A DNA stretch of 64,000 bases from Mesonia aquimarina (GTDB lineage: Bacteria > Bacteroidota > Bacteroidia > Flavobacteriales > Flavobacteriaceae). Positions 18,722 through 26,459 of this stretch are shown here, piece after piece. Within the stretch, counting starts at the first letter, position 1; each line of letters begins with the position of its first letter. Made by a program: the position numbers and the translations under genes. Location: positions 496,001 to 560,000 of the forward strand of contig NZ_RCNV01000001.1 of assembly GCF_003667275.1 (NCBI RefSeq), written 5' to 3'. Under the pieces are notes generated by a model. The model saw nothing but the letters and a program-made list of their open reading frames with translations. It was not told the DNA's origin and ran no database searches.

Positions 18722-20479
18722 ATGAAAGAATTAAAACACCTCAATAAATATTTTTTAAAATACAAAGGCCGACTTTTTATCGGACTCATTATTACGGTTG
18801 CCGCCCGAATTTTTGCGCTGTATGTTCCGCAGTTTATCGGTGACTCTACCAATGTAATTGAAGAATATATCAATGAAGAAGTCACCAGCATATCGGTGGT
18901 GAAATCCGAATTAATAAAGAATATTCTTCTCATTTTAGGAGCTGCATTTTTATCGGGTTTCTTAACTTTTTTAATGCGACAAACTTTTATTGTAGTGTCA
19001 CGCTACATAGAATTTGATCTTAAAAATGAAGTATTTGAGCAATACCAAAACCTATCTTTAAACTTCTATAAAAAAAATAGAACCGGAGATTTAATGAACC
19101 GAATCAGCGAGGACGTTTCTAAAGTAAGAATGTATGCCGGTCCGGCTTTAATGTATAGCGTACAAACCGTTACCCTTTTTGTTGTGGTTTTAGCTTATAT
19201 GATTAGTAAAGCTCCATTACTTACGCTATACACGGTTGCTCCATTACCATTTTTATCTTTTGCTATATACAAACTCAGCAGAGCTATAAATCAGCGAAGT
19301 ACTATTGTTCAGCAATATCTTTCTAAACTAAGCACCTTTACACAAGAAAGTTTCAGCGGAATTTCTGTAATTAAAAGTTATGGCTTAGAGCAACAAATCA
19401 ATAAAGATTTTGTCCAGCTTTCTAATACCAGCAAAGAAAAAAACATCGACTTGGTAAAAGTGCAAGCTTTCTTTTTTCCATTAATGGTTTTATTAATCGG
19501 ATTGAGTAATATTTTGGTGATTTATATTGGCGGAAAACGCTTTATTGATGGTGAAATAGAAAATGTAGGAACCATTGTAGAATTTCTGCTCTATGTAAAT
19601 ATGCTTACTTGGCCAGTGGCTACCGTAGGTTGGGTTGCAGATATGGTTCAGCGTGCGGAAGCTTCCCAAAAAAGAATCAACGAATTTTTAAAGGAAGAAC
19701 CAGAGATTAAAAATAATACCCATAATAATACTCCTGTAAAAGGCAAAATTAGTTTTAAAAATGTCAGTTTCACTTATGATGATACAAATATTACTGCTTT
19801 AAAAAATATTTCATTTGAAGTGAATCCGGGAGAAACACTGGCTATAGTAGGAAAAACAGGTTCCGGTAAATCATCAATATTAGAACTCATTGGTCGTTTA
19901 TACGATGTTTCTCAAGGAACCTTATTTATTGATGAGCAACCTATAACTGAGTTCAACCTCAAACAGCTTAGAAAAAATATTGGTTATGTTCCGCAAGATG
20001 CCTTCTTGTTTAGCGATTCTATAAAAAACAATATTAAATTCGGTAAGGCCGATGCTAGCGATAAAGAAGTAATGGAAGCTGCTAAAAATGCAGCCGTTCA
20101 TAAAAATATAGCTGCATTTAGCAAAGGCTATGATACTGTTTTAGGCGAACGTGGCATCACGCTTTCCGGCGGACAAAAACAACGGGTTTCTATTGCTCGT
20201 GCAATAATTCAAGATCCTAATATTTTGCTTTTTGATGATTGTCTTTCTGCGGTTGACACTGAAACAGAAGAAGAAATTTTAAATAACCTCCATAAAATTT
20301 CTAAGGATAAAACAACCATTATTGTAAGTCACCGAGTTTCTTCGGCCAAAAATGCTGATAAAATTATTGTATTAGAAGACGGAAAAATAATTCAACAAGG
20401 CACTCATAATCAACTTACAAATTCAGCAGGATACTATCAAGAACTCTATTTAAAACAATTAAGCGAAAAAGAAAGTTGA
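18722..20479 (+). CDS. ABC exporter, fused permease and ATPase
   Basis: Type IV (ABCB-like) half transporter of 585 residues in the inner membrane. Six transmembrane helices occupy residues 1-310. The ATPase has Walker A VGKTGSGKSSILEL, Q-loop GYVPQDAFLFSD, signature LSGGQKQR, Walker B ILLFDDCLSAVD and switch VSHRVSSAKNADK. It probably works as a homodimer for lipid or drug export; the substrate is unknown. Divergent from leucine dehydrogenase and followed at 71 bases by the PUR-family gene, which has its own candidate promoter. Confidence 0.9.
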   Translation: MKELKHLNKYFLKYKGRLFIGLIITVAARIFALYVPQFIGDSTNVIEEYINEEVTSISVVKSELIKNILLILGAAFLSGFLTFLMRQTFIVVSRYIEFDLKNEVFEQYQNLSLNFYKKNRTGDLMNRISEDVSKVRMYAGPALMYSVQTVTLFVVVLAYMISKAPLLTLYTVAPLPFLSFAIYKLSRAINQRSTIVQQYLSKLSTFTQESFSGISVIKSYGLEQQINKDFVQLSNTSKEKNIDLVKVQAFFFPLMVLLIGLSNILVIYIGGKRFIDGEIENVGTIVEFLLYVNMLTWPVATVGWVADMVQRAEASQKRINEFLKEEPEIKNNTHNNTPVKGKISFKNVSFTYDDTNITALKNISFEVNPGETLAIVGKTGSGKSSILELIGRLYDVSQGTLFIDEQPITEFNLKQLRKNIGYVPQDAFLFSDSIKNNIKFGKADASDKEVMEAAKNAAVHKNIAAFSKGYDTVLGERGITLSGGQKQRVSIARAIIQDPNILLFDDCLSAVDTETEEEILNNLHKISKDKTTIIVSHRVSSAKNADKIIVLEDGKIIQQGTHNQLTNSAGYYQELYLKQLSEKES

Positions 20480-20485
20480 TTTTTT

Positions 20486-20516
20486 TTGGCAGATGTTAAT
20501 TTTTTTAAGATTTTTG
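20486..20516 (+). promoter_or_regulatory. Candidate promoter of the PUR-family gene
   Basis: TTG at 20486-20488, a 20-base spacer and GATTTTTG at 20509-20516, one mismatch from TAnnTTTG. It lies 34 bases before the ATG. Confidence 0.4.
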
Positions 20517-20550
20517 AAGAAGTAAAACAAAACATTAATAACTTTCGACT

Positions 20551-20934
20551 ATGAGCGATAAAGGAACGATGCAGCGAGAAGAAATATTTTCTAAAGTATT
20601 AAGAGCCGGAAGGCGTACATATTTCTTTGATGTAAGAGCCACAAAAGCAGATGACTACTACCTAACCATTACGGAAAGTAAAAAATTTACCAACGAAGAT
20701 GGTTCTTTCTACTACAAAAAACACAAAATTTACCTTTATAAAGAAGATTTTGCTGGTTTTGAAGAAATCTTAAAAGAAATGACAGATTACATTGTCGAAG
20801 AAAAAGGCGAAGAAGTAATTAGTGAACGTCATCAGAAAAATTTCAAAAAAGAATACGAAACTGTTTCAGAAAACGGTGAAAGTAATTCTGATTCTACAGG
20901 AGATTTTACCGATGTAAGTTTTGATGATATATAG
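20551..20934 (+). CDS. PUR-family DNA/RNA-binding protein (DUF3276)
   Basis: Cytosolic protein of 127 residues with a single PUR repeat: EIFSKVLRAGRRTYFFDVRATKADDYYLTITESKK, then FYYKKHKIYLYKEDF and FEEILKEMTDYI, which form a beta-beta-beta-beta-alpha unit. The C-terminal 35 residues are acidic and serine-rich. PUR proteins bind single-stranded nucleic acid as dimers; the role in Bacteroidota is not established. Followed by a bidirectional terminator. Confidence 0.92.
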   Translation: MSDKGTMQREEIFSKVLRAGRRTYFFDVRATKADDYYLTITESKKFTNEDGSFYYKKHKIYLYKEDFAGFEEILKEMTDYIVEEKGEEVISERHQKNFKKEYETVSENGESNSDSTGDFTDVSFDDI

Positions 20935-20967
20935 AAATACATTAAAACCTACTTGTTTAGCTTTAAA

Positions 20968-20998
20968 AAACTCGTTTTATACAATACAAAACGAGTTT
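20968..20998. terminator. Bidirectional terminator between PUR and S24 repressor genes
   Basis: Perfect 11-bp stem AAACTCGTTTT/AAAACGAGTTT (20968-20978 and 20988-20998) with a 9-base loop, placed between convergent stop codons. Confidence 0.75.
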
Positions 20999-21760
20999 CT
21001 ACCTTTTAATAGAGCTCAGTTGCGCTTTCAATTCATCCATAGATTGTTGCAATTGTTTTAGCATACTATTTTCAGAATTGGCGTCTAAACTAAATGTTAG
21101 CTTACTAGTAACTTGCCAAATTTCCTGAATATTTGAAACTTTAACTTCAAATGGCGCATATTCTTCATTTAAAGAAACTAATCTAATTTTTGAAGGCTCA
21201 ATTAATTTATGTAGCTTTTTTACCACAACCGTATCGTACATTACTATTACATAAATTTTATGATCGGTAGCTTCCGCTAAACTCGGGATCGCTTTTGCCA
21301 AAACCCAATCGTCCGGACGTAAATTAGGCAACATACTATCACCTTCTACTTGAAAACCACGATAGGTTGCATTTCTGTATTGGGGTAACGGAAAGTCGAA
21401 AGCAGGCAATTGTTTATACCACTCTACATCTTGAATATTATGCGGGTATCCTGCTGCTGCACGTTGATTTACCATCATAATATTTTCATCTTCTTCAGAA
21501 TTTACCGTAATCACTTTTGGCATCGTATCTACTTGATGAATATTTAAATGTTTTTGATGACTTTGCCCAAACAACCACATTGGGTTAATGCTAAATTGTT
21601 TCAAAAGTTCCATGACGACTGTTCCGGCAAGTTTTGTTCTGCCGCGTTCAATATCTGCAGTTGAACTTTTTATACCTAATTTTTCAGCAAATTCAGCTTG
21701 TGTAAACTGATTTTCCTCCCGAACTTCTTTAAATCGTTTTATTTCAATAGCTGTTTCCAT
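20999..21760 (-). CDS. XRE-family transcriptional repressor with LexA-like S24 peptidase domain
   Basis: Helix-turn-helix DNA-binding domain (residues about 5-65: FTQAEFAEKLGIKSSTADIERGR) joined to a S24 self-cleaving domain. Numbering from the ATG at 21760 (253 residues), a likely Ala-Gly cleavage site is at 103-104 (QRAAAGYP), the catalytic Ser is in VEGDSMLPNLRPDD (142) and the general-base Lys in TVVVKKLHK (181 or 182). This is the architecture of SOS and prophage-type repressors. The frame extends to ATGs at 21775 and 21817, but the 21817 start would place two of the three operator-like sites inside the gene, so I prefer 21760. Divergent from the radical SAM repair gene. Confidence 0.88.
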   Translation of the reverse strand: METAIEIKRFKEVREENQFTQAEFAEKLGIKSSTADIERGRTKLAGTVVMELLKQFSINPMWLFGQSHQKHLNIHQVDTMPKVITVNSEEDENIMMVNQRAAAGYPHNIQDVEWYKQLPAFDFPLPQYRNATYRGFQVEGDSMLPNLRPDDWVLAKAIPSLAEATDHKIYVIVMYDTVVVKKLHKLIEPSKIRLVSLNEEYAPFEVKVSNIQEIWQVTSKLTFSLDANSENSMLKQLQQSMDELKAQLSSIKR

Positions 21761-21781
21761 ATCCCAAATATACATTTTAAC

Positions 21782-21834
21782 GGAATATTTCCGAAATAAT
21801 TTTAGGAATAAATCCATTTAAAAGGAATTAATCC
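21782..21834. promoter_or_regulatory. Three copies of an 11-bp operator-like site GGAATWWWTCC
   Basis: GGAATATTTCC (21782-21792), GGAATAAATCC (21805-21815) and GGAATTAATCC (21824-21834), centres 23 and 19 bp apart. Each is palindromic or nearly so. They sit in the divergent promoter region between the S24 repressor and the radical SAM gene, where an auto-regulated repressor would bind. A related half site appears at 21843-21853 on the other strand. Confidence 0.6.
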
Positions 21835-21864
21835 GTAATTTCGTATAAATTCCAAAATGAAGAT

Positions 21865-23148
21865 ATGAATTTTGATCGAATAAAAGAAAAACTTACTATT
21901 CTTGCCGATGCTGCTAAATATGATGTTTCTTGCTCTAGCAGCGGAAGCAAACGTCAAAATACCACAAAAGGTTTGGGAGATTCCAGCGGAATGGGAATTT
22001 GCCATAGTTATACCGAAGATGGGCGCTGTATTTCGTTACTAAAAATTTTATTGACCAACCATTGCATTTTCGATTGTGCGTATTGCGTAACCCGAAAAAG
22101 TAATGACATAAAACGCGCGGCATTTAAAGTGCAAGAAGTAGTTGATTTAACGATTAATTTTTACCGAAGAAATTATATTGAAGGGCTTTTTTTAAGTTCA
22201 GGAATTTTTAAAAGTCCCGATGCTACAATGGAACGCTTGGTGGAAGTAGCTAAAAAATTACGCCTAGAAGAAAATTTTAACGGTTATATTCATTTAAAAT
22301 CTATTCCCGGAGCGAGTGATGAGTTAATGCACGAAGCAGGTTTATATGCCGATCGGCTTTCGGTAAATATAGAAATTCCCACAAAAGAAGGACTCAAATT
22401 ATTAGCACCCGATAAAGAGCGAAAGGATTTTTTACAACCGATGAAAAAAGTAAAAAATGAAATTATAAAATATAAGGCTGAAAAAAAATTGATAAAAAGC
22501 ACGCCAAAATTTGCTCCGGCGGGACAAAGCACGCAAATGATTGTCGGCGCCACACAAGAAACCGATGCGCAAATTATGTACACCGCGGCATATTTTTATA
22601 AAAAATACCAAATGAAGCGCGTTTATTATTCAGGTTATATTCCTATAAGTTACGATCCGCGTTTGCCTTCTATCGAAACAGAAGTACCAATGTTACGCGA
22701 AAACAGACTGTACCAAACCGATTGGCTAATGCGTTTTTACGGATTTTCTATTGAAGAATTACTGAATAAAGAGCACCCGAATTTAGATAGCGATATTGAT
22801 CCGAAATTGAGTTGGGCGCTACGAAATTTACATTTATTTCCTGTGGATGTAAATAAAGCAGAAAAAGAGATGTTAGCGAGAATTCCTGGATTAGGTATGA
22901 AATCGGTTTATAAAATTTTAGGCGCCAGAAAATATAGAAATCTTAATTGGGAACACCTTAAAAAAATTGGCGTCGCTTTAAACAGAGCGCGCTATTTTAT
23001 GGTTTGTAATTCTAGCGATTATGAAAAAAGAGATTTATCGGCGGCTTCAATTAAAAGTTTAATTCTTCAAAATTCGGCGAGTAAATTTAGAAACACCTAT
23101 TCTAATCAGTTGAATTTATTTGATAAAGCTGATGCGTTAATTAAATAG
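21865..23148 (+). CDS. Putative DNA modification/repair radical SAM protein (TIGR03916-like)
   Basis: Protein of 427 residues. The radical SAM cluster motif is CIFDCAYC at residues 67-74 (C-x3-C-x2-C), preceded by the family-typical SGSKRQNTTKGLGDSSGMGICHSYTEDGRC region with three more cysteines. The C-terminal part (about 335-375) carries a helix-hairpin-helix, RIPGLGMKSVYKILGARKYR, which implies DNA binding. This domain pair defines the radical SAM family linked to uracil-DNA-glycosylase-like partners. The actual reaction is unknown. Divergent from an S24 repressor and followed by its usual partner gene, so damage-inducible expression is likely. Confidence 0.88.
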   Translation: MNFDRIKEKLTILADAAKYDVSCSSSGSKRQNTTKGLGDSSGMGICHSYTEDGRCISLLKILLTNHCIFDCAYCVTRKSNDIKRAAFKVQEVVDLTINFYRRNYIEGLFLSSGIFKSPDATMERLVEVAKKLRLEENFNGYIHLKSIPGASDELMHEAGLYADRLSVNIEIPTKEGLKLLAPDKERKDFLQPMKKVKNEIIKYKAEKKLIKSTPKFAPAGQSTQMIVGATQETDAQIMYTAAYFYKKYQMKRVYYSGYIPISYDPRLPSIETEVPMLRENRLYQTDWLMRFYGFSIEELLNKEHPNLDSDIDPKLSWALRNLHLFPVDVNKAEKEMLARIPGLGMKSVYKILGARKYRNLNWEHLKKIGVALNRARYFMVCNSSDYEKRDLSAASIKSLILQNSASKFRNTYSNQLNLFDKADALIK

Positions 23149-23199
23149 TAAAACTTCGATAAGCTGGGTTTAACAAACTCTGATTGATATTTATTTTTA

Positions 23200-23239
23200 A
23201 TCTCACCGTAATAATGAGATGCTGAAACAAGTTCAGCAT
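23200..23239. repeat. Intergenic palindromic repeat (GCTGAA-CAAG-TTCAGC type)
   Basis: Two inverted repeats: ATCTCA/TGAGAT (23200-23205, 23215-23220) and ATGCTGAA-ACAAG-TTCAGCAT (23219-23239, perfect 8-bp stem). The second unit is nearly identical to one at 54021-54039, so this is a dispersed element. Confidence 0.65.
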
Positions 23240-23265
23240 GACGATACTAAAAGATTTATTTAACT

Positions 23266-24021
23266 ATGATTTTTAAATACGATGGCTCTTTTGAAGGTTT
23301 TTTAACCGCAGTATTTTCTGTTTATGAGTTTAAATGTGAAAATGTCACGATTATTAAGGAAACTCAACACGTTGAAAGTTTATTTGAAGAAACAGAAGTG
23401 GTCATAACTTCGGAAGAAAAAGCAAATCGTGTTTGGAAAAAAATTCAGCAAAAAACCGGCTCAAAAGGAAGCCGACAAATTTATTGGGCTTTTTTAAGTG
23501 AATTATCCGGCGTAGAAAATACATTGTTTCAATATATTCAACACGCGATTAATTCAACTAAAAATATCACTACCGATTATTCTAATCAAGCGGTTTTAGA
23601 AGTTTCACAAATCGTTAAAAAAGTGGGTCGAGAAAAACATAGAATGGATGCCTTTGTTCGTTTCAGAAAAACGAAAGACAATATTTATTTTGCTACTATT
23701 GAACCCGATTTTAATGTCTTGCCGCTAAATGCCAAACATTTTAAAAATCGTTACGCCGACCAACATTGGTGTATTTACGATCTAAAACGAAATTATGGAA
23801 TTTATTATGATTTAGATTCAGTTGAAATAATTCAGTTAGAACTTCCGAATTCTATTTTAAATACCTCAACCGATTTTTTTACTGCTGAAGAAATGCAATT
23901 TCAACAACTTTGGAAAAATTATTTTGACAGCACGAATATTAAATCTCGAAAAAACACTAAACTTCACCAACAACACGTTCCGAAACGTTATTGGAAATAT
24001 TTAAGTGAGAAGTATTTATAA
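23266..24021 (+). CDS. TIGR03915-like putative DNA repair partner protein (DUF4130)
   Basis: Protein of 251 residues matching the partner that is usually encoded next to the radical SAM repair protein: N-terminal MIFKYDGSFEGFLTAVFSVYE, central RVWKKIQQKTGS and AVLEVSQIVKKVGREKHRMDAFVRF, GIYYDLDSVEIIQLELP, and C-terminal QQHVPKRYWKYLSEK. In other organisms this domain can be fused to a uracil-DNA glycosylase domain; here the protein ends without one. No catalytic residues can be assigned with confidence. Expected to act with the upstream radical SAM protein. Confidence 0.85.
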   Translation: MIFKYDGSFEGFLTAVFSVYEFKCENVTIIKETQHVESLFEETEVVITSEEKANRVWKKIQQKTGSKGSRQIYWAFLSELSGVENTLFQYIQHAINSTKNITTDYSNQAVLEVSQIVKKVGREKHRMDAFVRFRKTKDNIYFATIEPDFNVLPLNAKHFKNRYADQHWCIYDLKRNYGIYYDLDSVEIIQLELPNSILNTSTDFFTAEEMQFQQLWKNYFDSTNIKSRKNTKLHQQHVPKRYWKYLSEKYL

Positions 24022-24145
24022 GCCTGTAACAGTCGAAAAGTGTTAAATATATCTTAAATTACTACTTTGTTATACCTAGTACTGTAACAAAACTAAAAGT
24101 TGAGCGTCTTTTAAGTAAGACATCAAATCAAAAAAACGATACATT

Positions 24146-24256
24146 ATGAAAACTACAAAAACTGTTTTAAACGAAATGAGCGTAAAAACGCTAGAAACGC
24201 AAACTGACGATAACCACTATTCTACCGTGAATAGCCGAAAAAAATTCTGGAATAGT
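24146..24256 (+). CDS. Small ORF (36 aa) or small-RNA transcript ending in a strong terminator
   Basis: ATG at 24146 opens 36 codons (MKTTKTVLNEMSVKTLETQT...SRKKILE). It is a Lys/Thr-rich, soluble-looking peptide with no signal or membrane segment. It lies in a 329-base gap between the repair partner gene and the methyltransferase. A perfect 20-base palindromic terminator follows 57 bases after the stop, so the region probably makes its own short transcript. It may be a genuine peptide, a small RNA, or both. No family recognised. Confidence 0.4.
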
Positions 24257-24308
24257 AAACGCCGATATTTAATTAGTTAGTTGTTCTCATTCATCAATCA
24301 AAAGGCGT

Positions 24309-24338
24309 AAAAGACTGGCAAATTTGCCAGTCTTTTTT
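24309..24338 (+). terminator. Strong Rho-independent terminator
   Basis: Perfect palindrome GACTGGCAAATTTGCCAGTC (24313-24332) flanked by AAAA and TTTTTT. It lies just 13 bases before the methyltransferase ATG, so it ends the short upstream transcript and argues that the methyltransferase is transcribed from a separate start or by read-through. Confidence 0.85.
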
Positions 24339-24350
24339 GTATTTTTAAAA

Positions 24351-25088
24351 ATGAAAGATAATTTCTCAAAAGATTCAGATAACTACGCGAAATACCGACC
24401 GCAATATCCCACCGATCTTTACGAATATTTATTTTCACTTTGTAATAATTTTGAAAAAGCTTGGGATTGTGGCACCGGAAATGGACAAATTGCTAAAACT
24501 CTCGCTGAAAAATTTAAGCAAGTTGAAGCGACTGATATTAGTGAAAATCAATTAAAACAAGCACCTGAGTTAGCTAATATTAATTATTCTATTCAACAAG
24601 CAGAAAAAACCAATTTTCCAGATCATCAATTTAATTTAATTACCGTAGCGCAAGCAATCCATTGGTTTGAATTCAACGATTTTTATAAAGAAGTAAAACG
24701 CACGCTTCAACCTAATGGGATTTTAGCCGTTATTGGTTACGGTTTGTTAACTATCAATCCCGAAATCGATAAAATTATTCATCATTTTTATGAAAATATT
24801 ATCAGTGAATATTGGGATAAAGAACGAAAATATATTGAAGAAAATTACCAAACTATTCCATTTCCGTTTAAAGAATTAGAAACGCCATCTTTTGAAATAA
24901 ACTATAAGTGGAACGCCGAAGATCTTTTAAATTACCTCAATACCTGGTCGGCTGTTAAACATTATCAAGAAAAAAATAATGAAAATCCCATACAATTAAT
25001 AATAAATGAAATACAAGAAACTTGGGGAAATAAAAAAAGAGAAGTAAAATTTCCTATCCTCTTGCGAATAGGAAAAAATTTCTCTTAA
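24351..25088 (+). CDS. Class I SAM-dependent methyltransferase
   Basis: Cytosolic methyltransferase of 245 residues. FSKDSDNYAKYRPQYP at the N-terminus and motif I AWDCGTGNGQIAKTL mark the family; ATDIS follows in the second strand and VAQAIHWF in motif II/III. Similar to yeast TMT1 or UbiE-type enzymes of broad substrate range. I start at the ATG at 24351; an upstream in-frame TTG at 24324 falls inside the terminator. Substrate unknown. It converges on clpS with a 19-base gap. Confidence 0.88.
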   Translation: MKDNFSKDSDNYAKYRPQYPTDLYEYLFSLCNNFEKAWDCGTGNGQIAKTLAEKFKQVEATDISENQLKQAPELANINYSIQQAEKTNFPDHQFNLITVAQAIHWFEFNDFYKEVKRTLQPNGILAVIGYGLLTINPEIDKIIHHFYENIISEYWDKERKYIEENYQTIPFPFKELETPSFEINYKWNAEDLLNYLNTWSAVKHYQEKNNENPIQLIINEIQETWGNKKREVKFPILLRIGKNFS

Positions 25089-25107
25089 TAGATTTATGTA
25101 ATAATTA

Positions 25108-25383
25108 CTACTGAATTTCAGCGCTAATTCCAGCTTCCAGCAATTTTGTACATCGCGGCTGTAAATCTTCAAAGTCACCGGTTTTCACCCCGCATTTTCC
25201 TTTATAGTGAATTAATAATGTGCATTGCTCGGCTTGTAACATATCGTGTTCACAAGCATCCATAAGCATTTCTATAACATGATCAAACGTGTTTACATCG
25301 TCGTTAAAAACCACGATTTCGTTTTGCTTTTCTTCTTTGGTTTCGGTAAGAACTTCTTCTAAAACTTCTTCTTGAACACTCAT
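25108..25383 (-). CDS. clpS: ATP-dependent Clp protease adaptor ClpS
   Basis: N-end-rule adaptor that delivers substrates with bulky N-terminal residues to ClpAP. The 91 residues contain the core VVFNDDVNTFDHVIEMLMDACEHD, AEQCTLLIHYKGKCGVKTG and the C-terminal EAGISAEI. The acidic N-terminal tail is typical. Last gene of a minus-strand group (prmA upstream). Confidence 0.94.
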   Translation of the reverse strand: MSVQEEVLEEVLTETKEEKQNEIVVFNDDVNTFDHVIEMLMDACEHDMLQAEQCTLLIHYKGKCGVKTGDFEDLQPRCTKLLEAGISAEIQ

Positions 25384-25433
25384 GATATTTTTATTTAAAA
25401 GATAAAATTAATAAATAAGATACTTTCAATCAA

Positions 25434-26267
25434 CTATTTAACAAATTTAACAGCTACCCAATCTTCTCGTTCTAAATGACTTTCATATTTCAACGCTAAT
25501 TTTTTACACGCTTCCAAAATAACAGGTAAATCATCTTTATAAAATCCGCTTAAAAATAACGCTCCATTTTTATTTAAAGCTTCACAATAATCTCCCATAT
25601 CATTAAGCAAGATATTTCGATTGATATTGGCAATAATAACATCGAAATTTTTGTCTTTTAATAAACCAACATCTCCCTCATGAACTGAAATTTCTGTACA
25701 ATTATTGCGCTCGATATTTTCAAGTGTATTTAAATAACACCAATTATCTATATCGATTGCTTCTACCGGTTTGGCTCCTTTCATTGCAGTGAGAATTGCT
25801 AAAACGCCGGTTCCGCAACCCATATCCAAAACCGATTTTTGATTCCAATTTTCATTTAAAATATGTTGAATCATCATATGTGTAGTGGCGTGATGACCGG
25901 TACCAAAACTCATTTTTGGTTCGATAACAATATCAAACTCTGTATCTAATTTTGGATGAAACGGTGCTCTAACTTGACATTTTTCTGCTACTAGAATTGG
26001 TGAAAAATTCTTTTCCCATTCTGAATTCCAATTGACTTGCTCGATATCTTCTGAAGTAAATTCTATTTTAAAATCTTCTGAATTTAAAATCTGGATATCT
26101 TCTAATTGGTCAAGTTGAAATTCTGACGAAAGAATAAATGCTTCAAGTCCATTCTCCGTTTCAACAAAACTTTCAAAACCAATTTCACCCAATTGGGCAA
26201 TTAAGATTTCAGTTCCAGGTTGAAGCGGACTTACTTTAAAATAAAATCCTTTATAGGCTTGACTCAT
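25434..26267 (-). CDS. prmA: Ribosomal protein L11 methyltransferase
   Basis: Trimethylates lysines and the N-terminus of ribosomal protein L11. The 277 residues show an N-terminal L11-recognition domain and the methyltransferase core: FGTGHHATTHMMI, VLDMGCGTGVLAILTAMKGA, AIDIDNWCYLNTLENIERNN, and IIANINRNILLND. It is followed by clpS at 50 bases. A TATTTTTG element on the minus strand (26282-26289) lies about 14 bases before the ATG. Confidence 0.94.
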   Translation of the reverse strand: MSQAYKGFYFKVSPLQPGTEILIAQLGEIGFESFVETENGLEAFILSSEFQLDQLEDIQILNSEDFKIEFTSEDIEQVNWNSEWEKNFSPILVAEKCQVRAPFHPKLDTEFDIVIEPKMSFGTGHHATTHMMIQHILNENWNQKSVLDMGCGTGVLAILTAMKGAKPVEAIDIDNWCYLNTLENIERNNCTEISVHEGDVGLLKDKNFDVIIANINRNILLNDMGDYCEALNKNGALFLSGFYKDDLPVILEACKKLALKYESHLEREDWVAVKFVK

Positions 26268-26281
26268 TTCTTATTTTTTTT

Positions 26282-26318
26282 GCAAAAATAAAACATCCTG
26301 CTAGAGAACAGGATGTTT
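26282..26318 (-). terminator. Rho-independent terminator downstream of tpiA (minus strand)
   Basis: Perfect 10-bp stem AAACATCCTG/CAGGATGTTT (26291-26300 and 26309-26318). Read on the minus strand it is followed by TTTTATTTTT. The T-tract overlaps the candidate prmA -7 element, so termination and re-initiation are packed together. Confidence 0.65.
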
Positions 26319-26342
26319 AAAAGATATTTTTATTTATTTCTC

Positions 26343-26451
26343 GCGCAAGGGATTTAATGGTGTGTTTGAGCTCTTTTTAAATTTCTGCGACAGCTGAAAT
26401 TTTAAAAAGCGAGTAATGAAAGCCCGACCACACTTTTTTGTGGGGTTGCGC
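26343..26451 (+). repeat. Structured intergenic element, copy A
   Basis: A 109-base element closed by GCGCAA/TTGCGC (26343-26348 and 26446-26451). It has a long central hairpin CTCTTTTTAAATTT...AAATTTTAAAAAGCGAG (26371-26413) and a small CAC-T6-GTG hairpin near its end. A second copy at 42506-42598 keeps the central hairpin sequence and the GTA(A/G)TGAAAGCC block but has a different closing stem that still pairs. Here it lies between tpiA and prmA, opposite in orientation to both. Could be a conserved non-coding RNA or a non-autonomous repeat. Confidence 0.65.
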
Positions 26452-26459
26452 CCATTTTT

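Noticed and set aside
24324-24350. Upstream TTG start for the methyltransferase
   Set aside because: It lies inside the terminator stem and would add MPVFFVFLK, which is not part of the family N-terminus.
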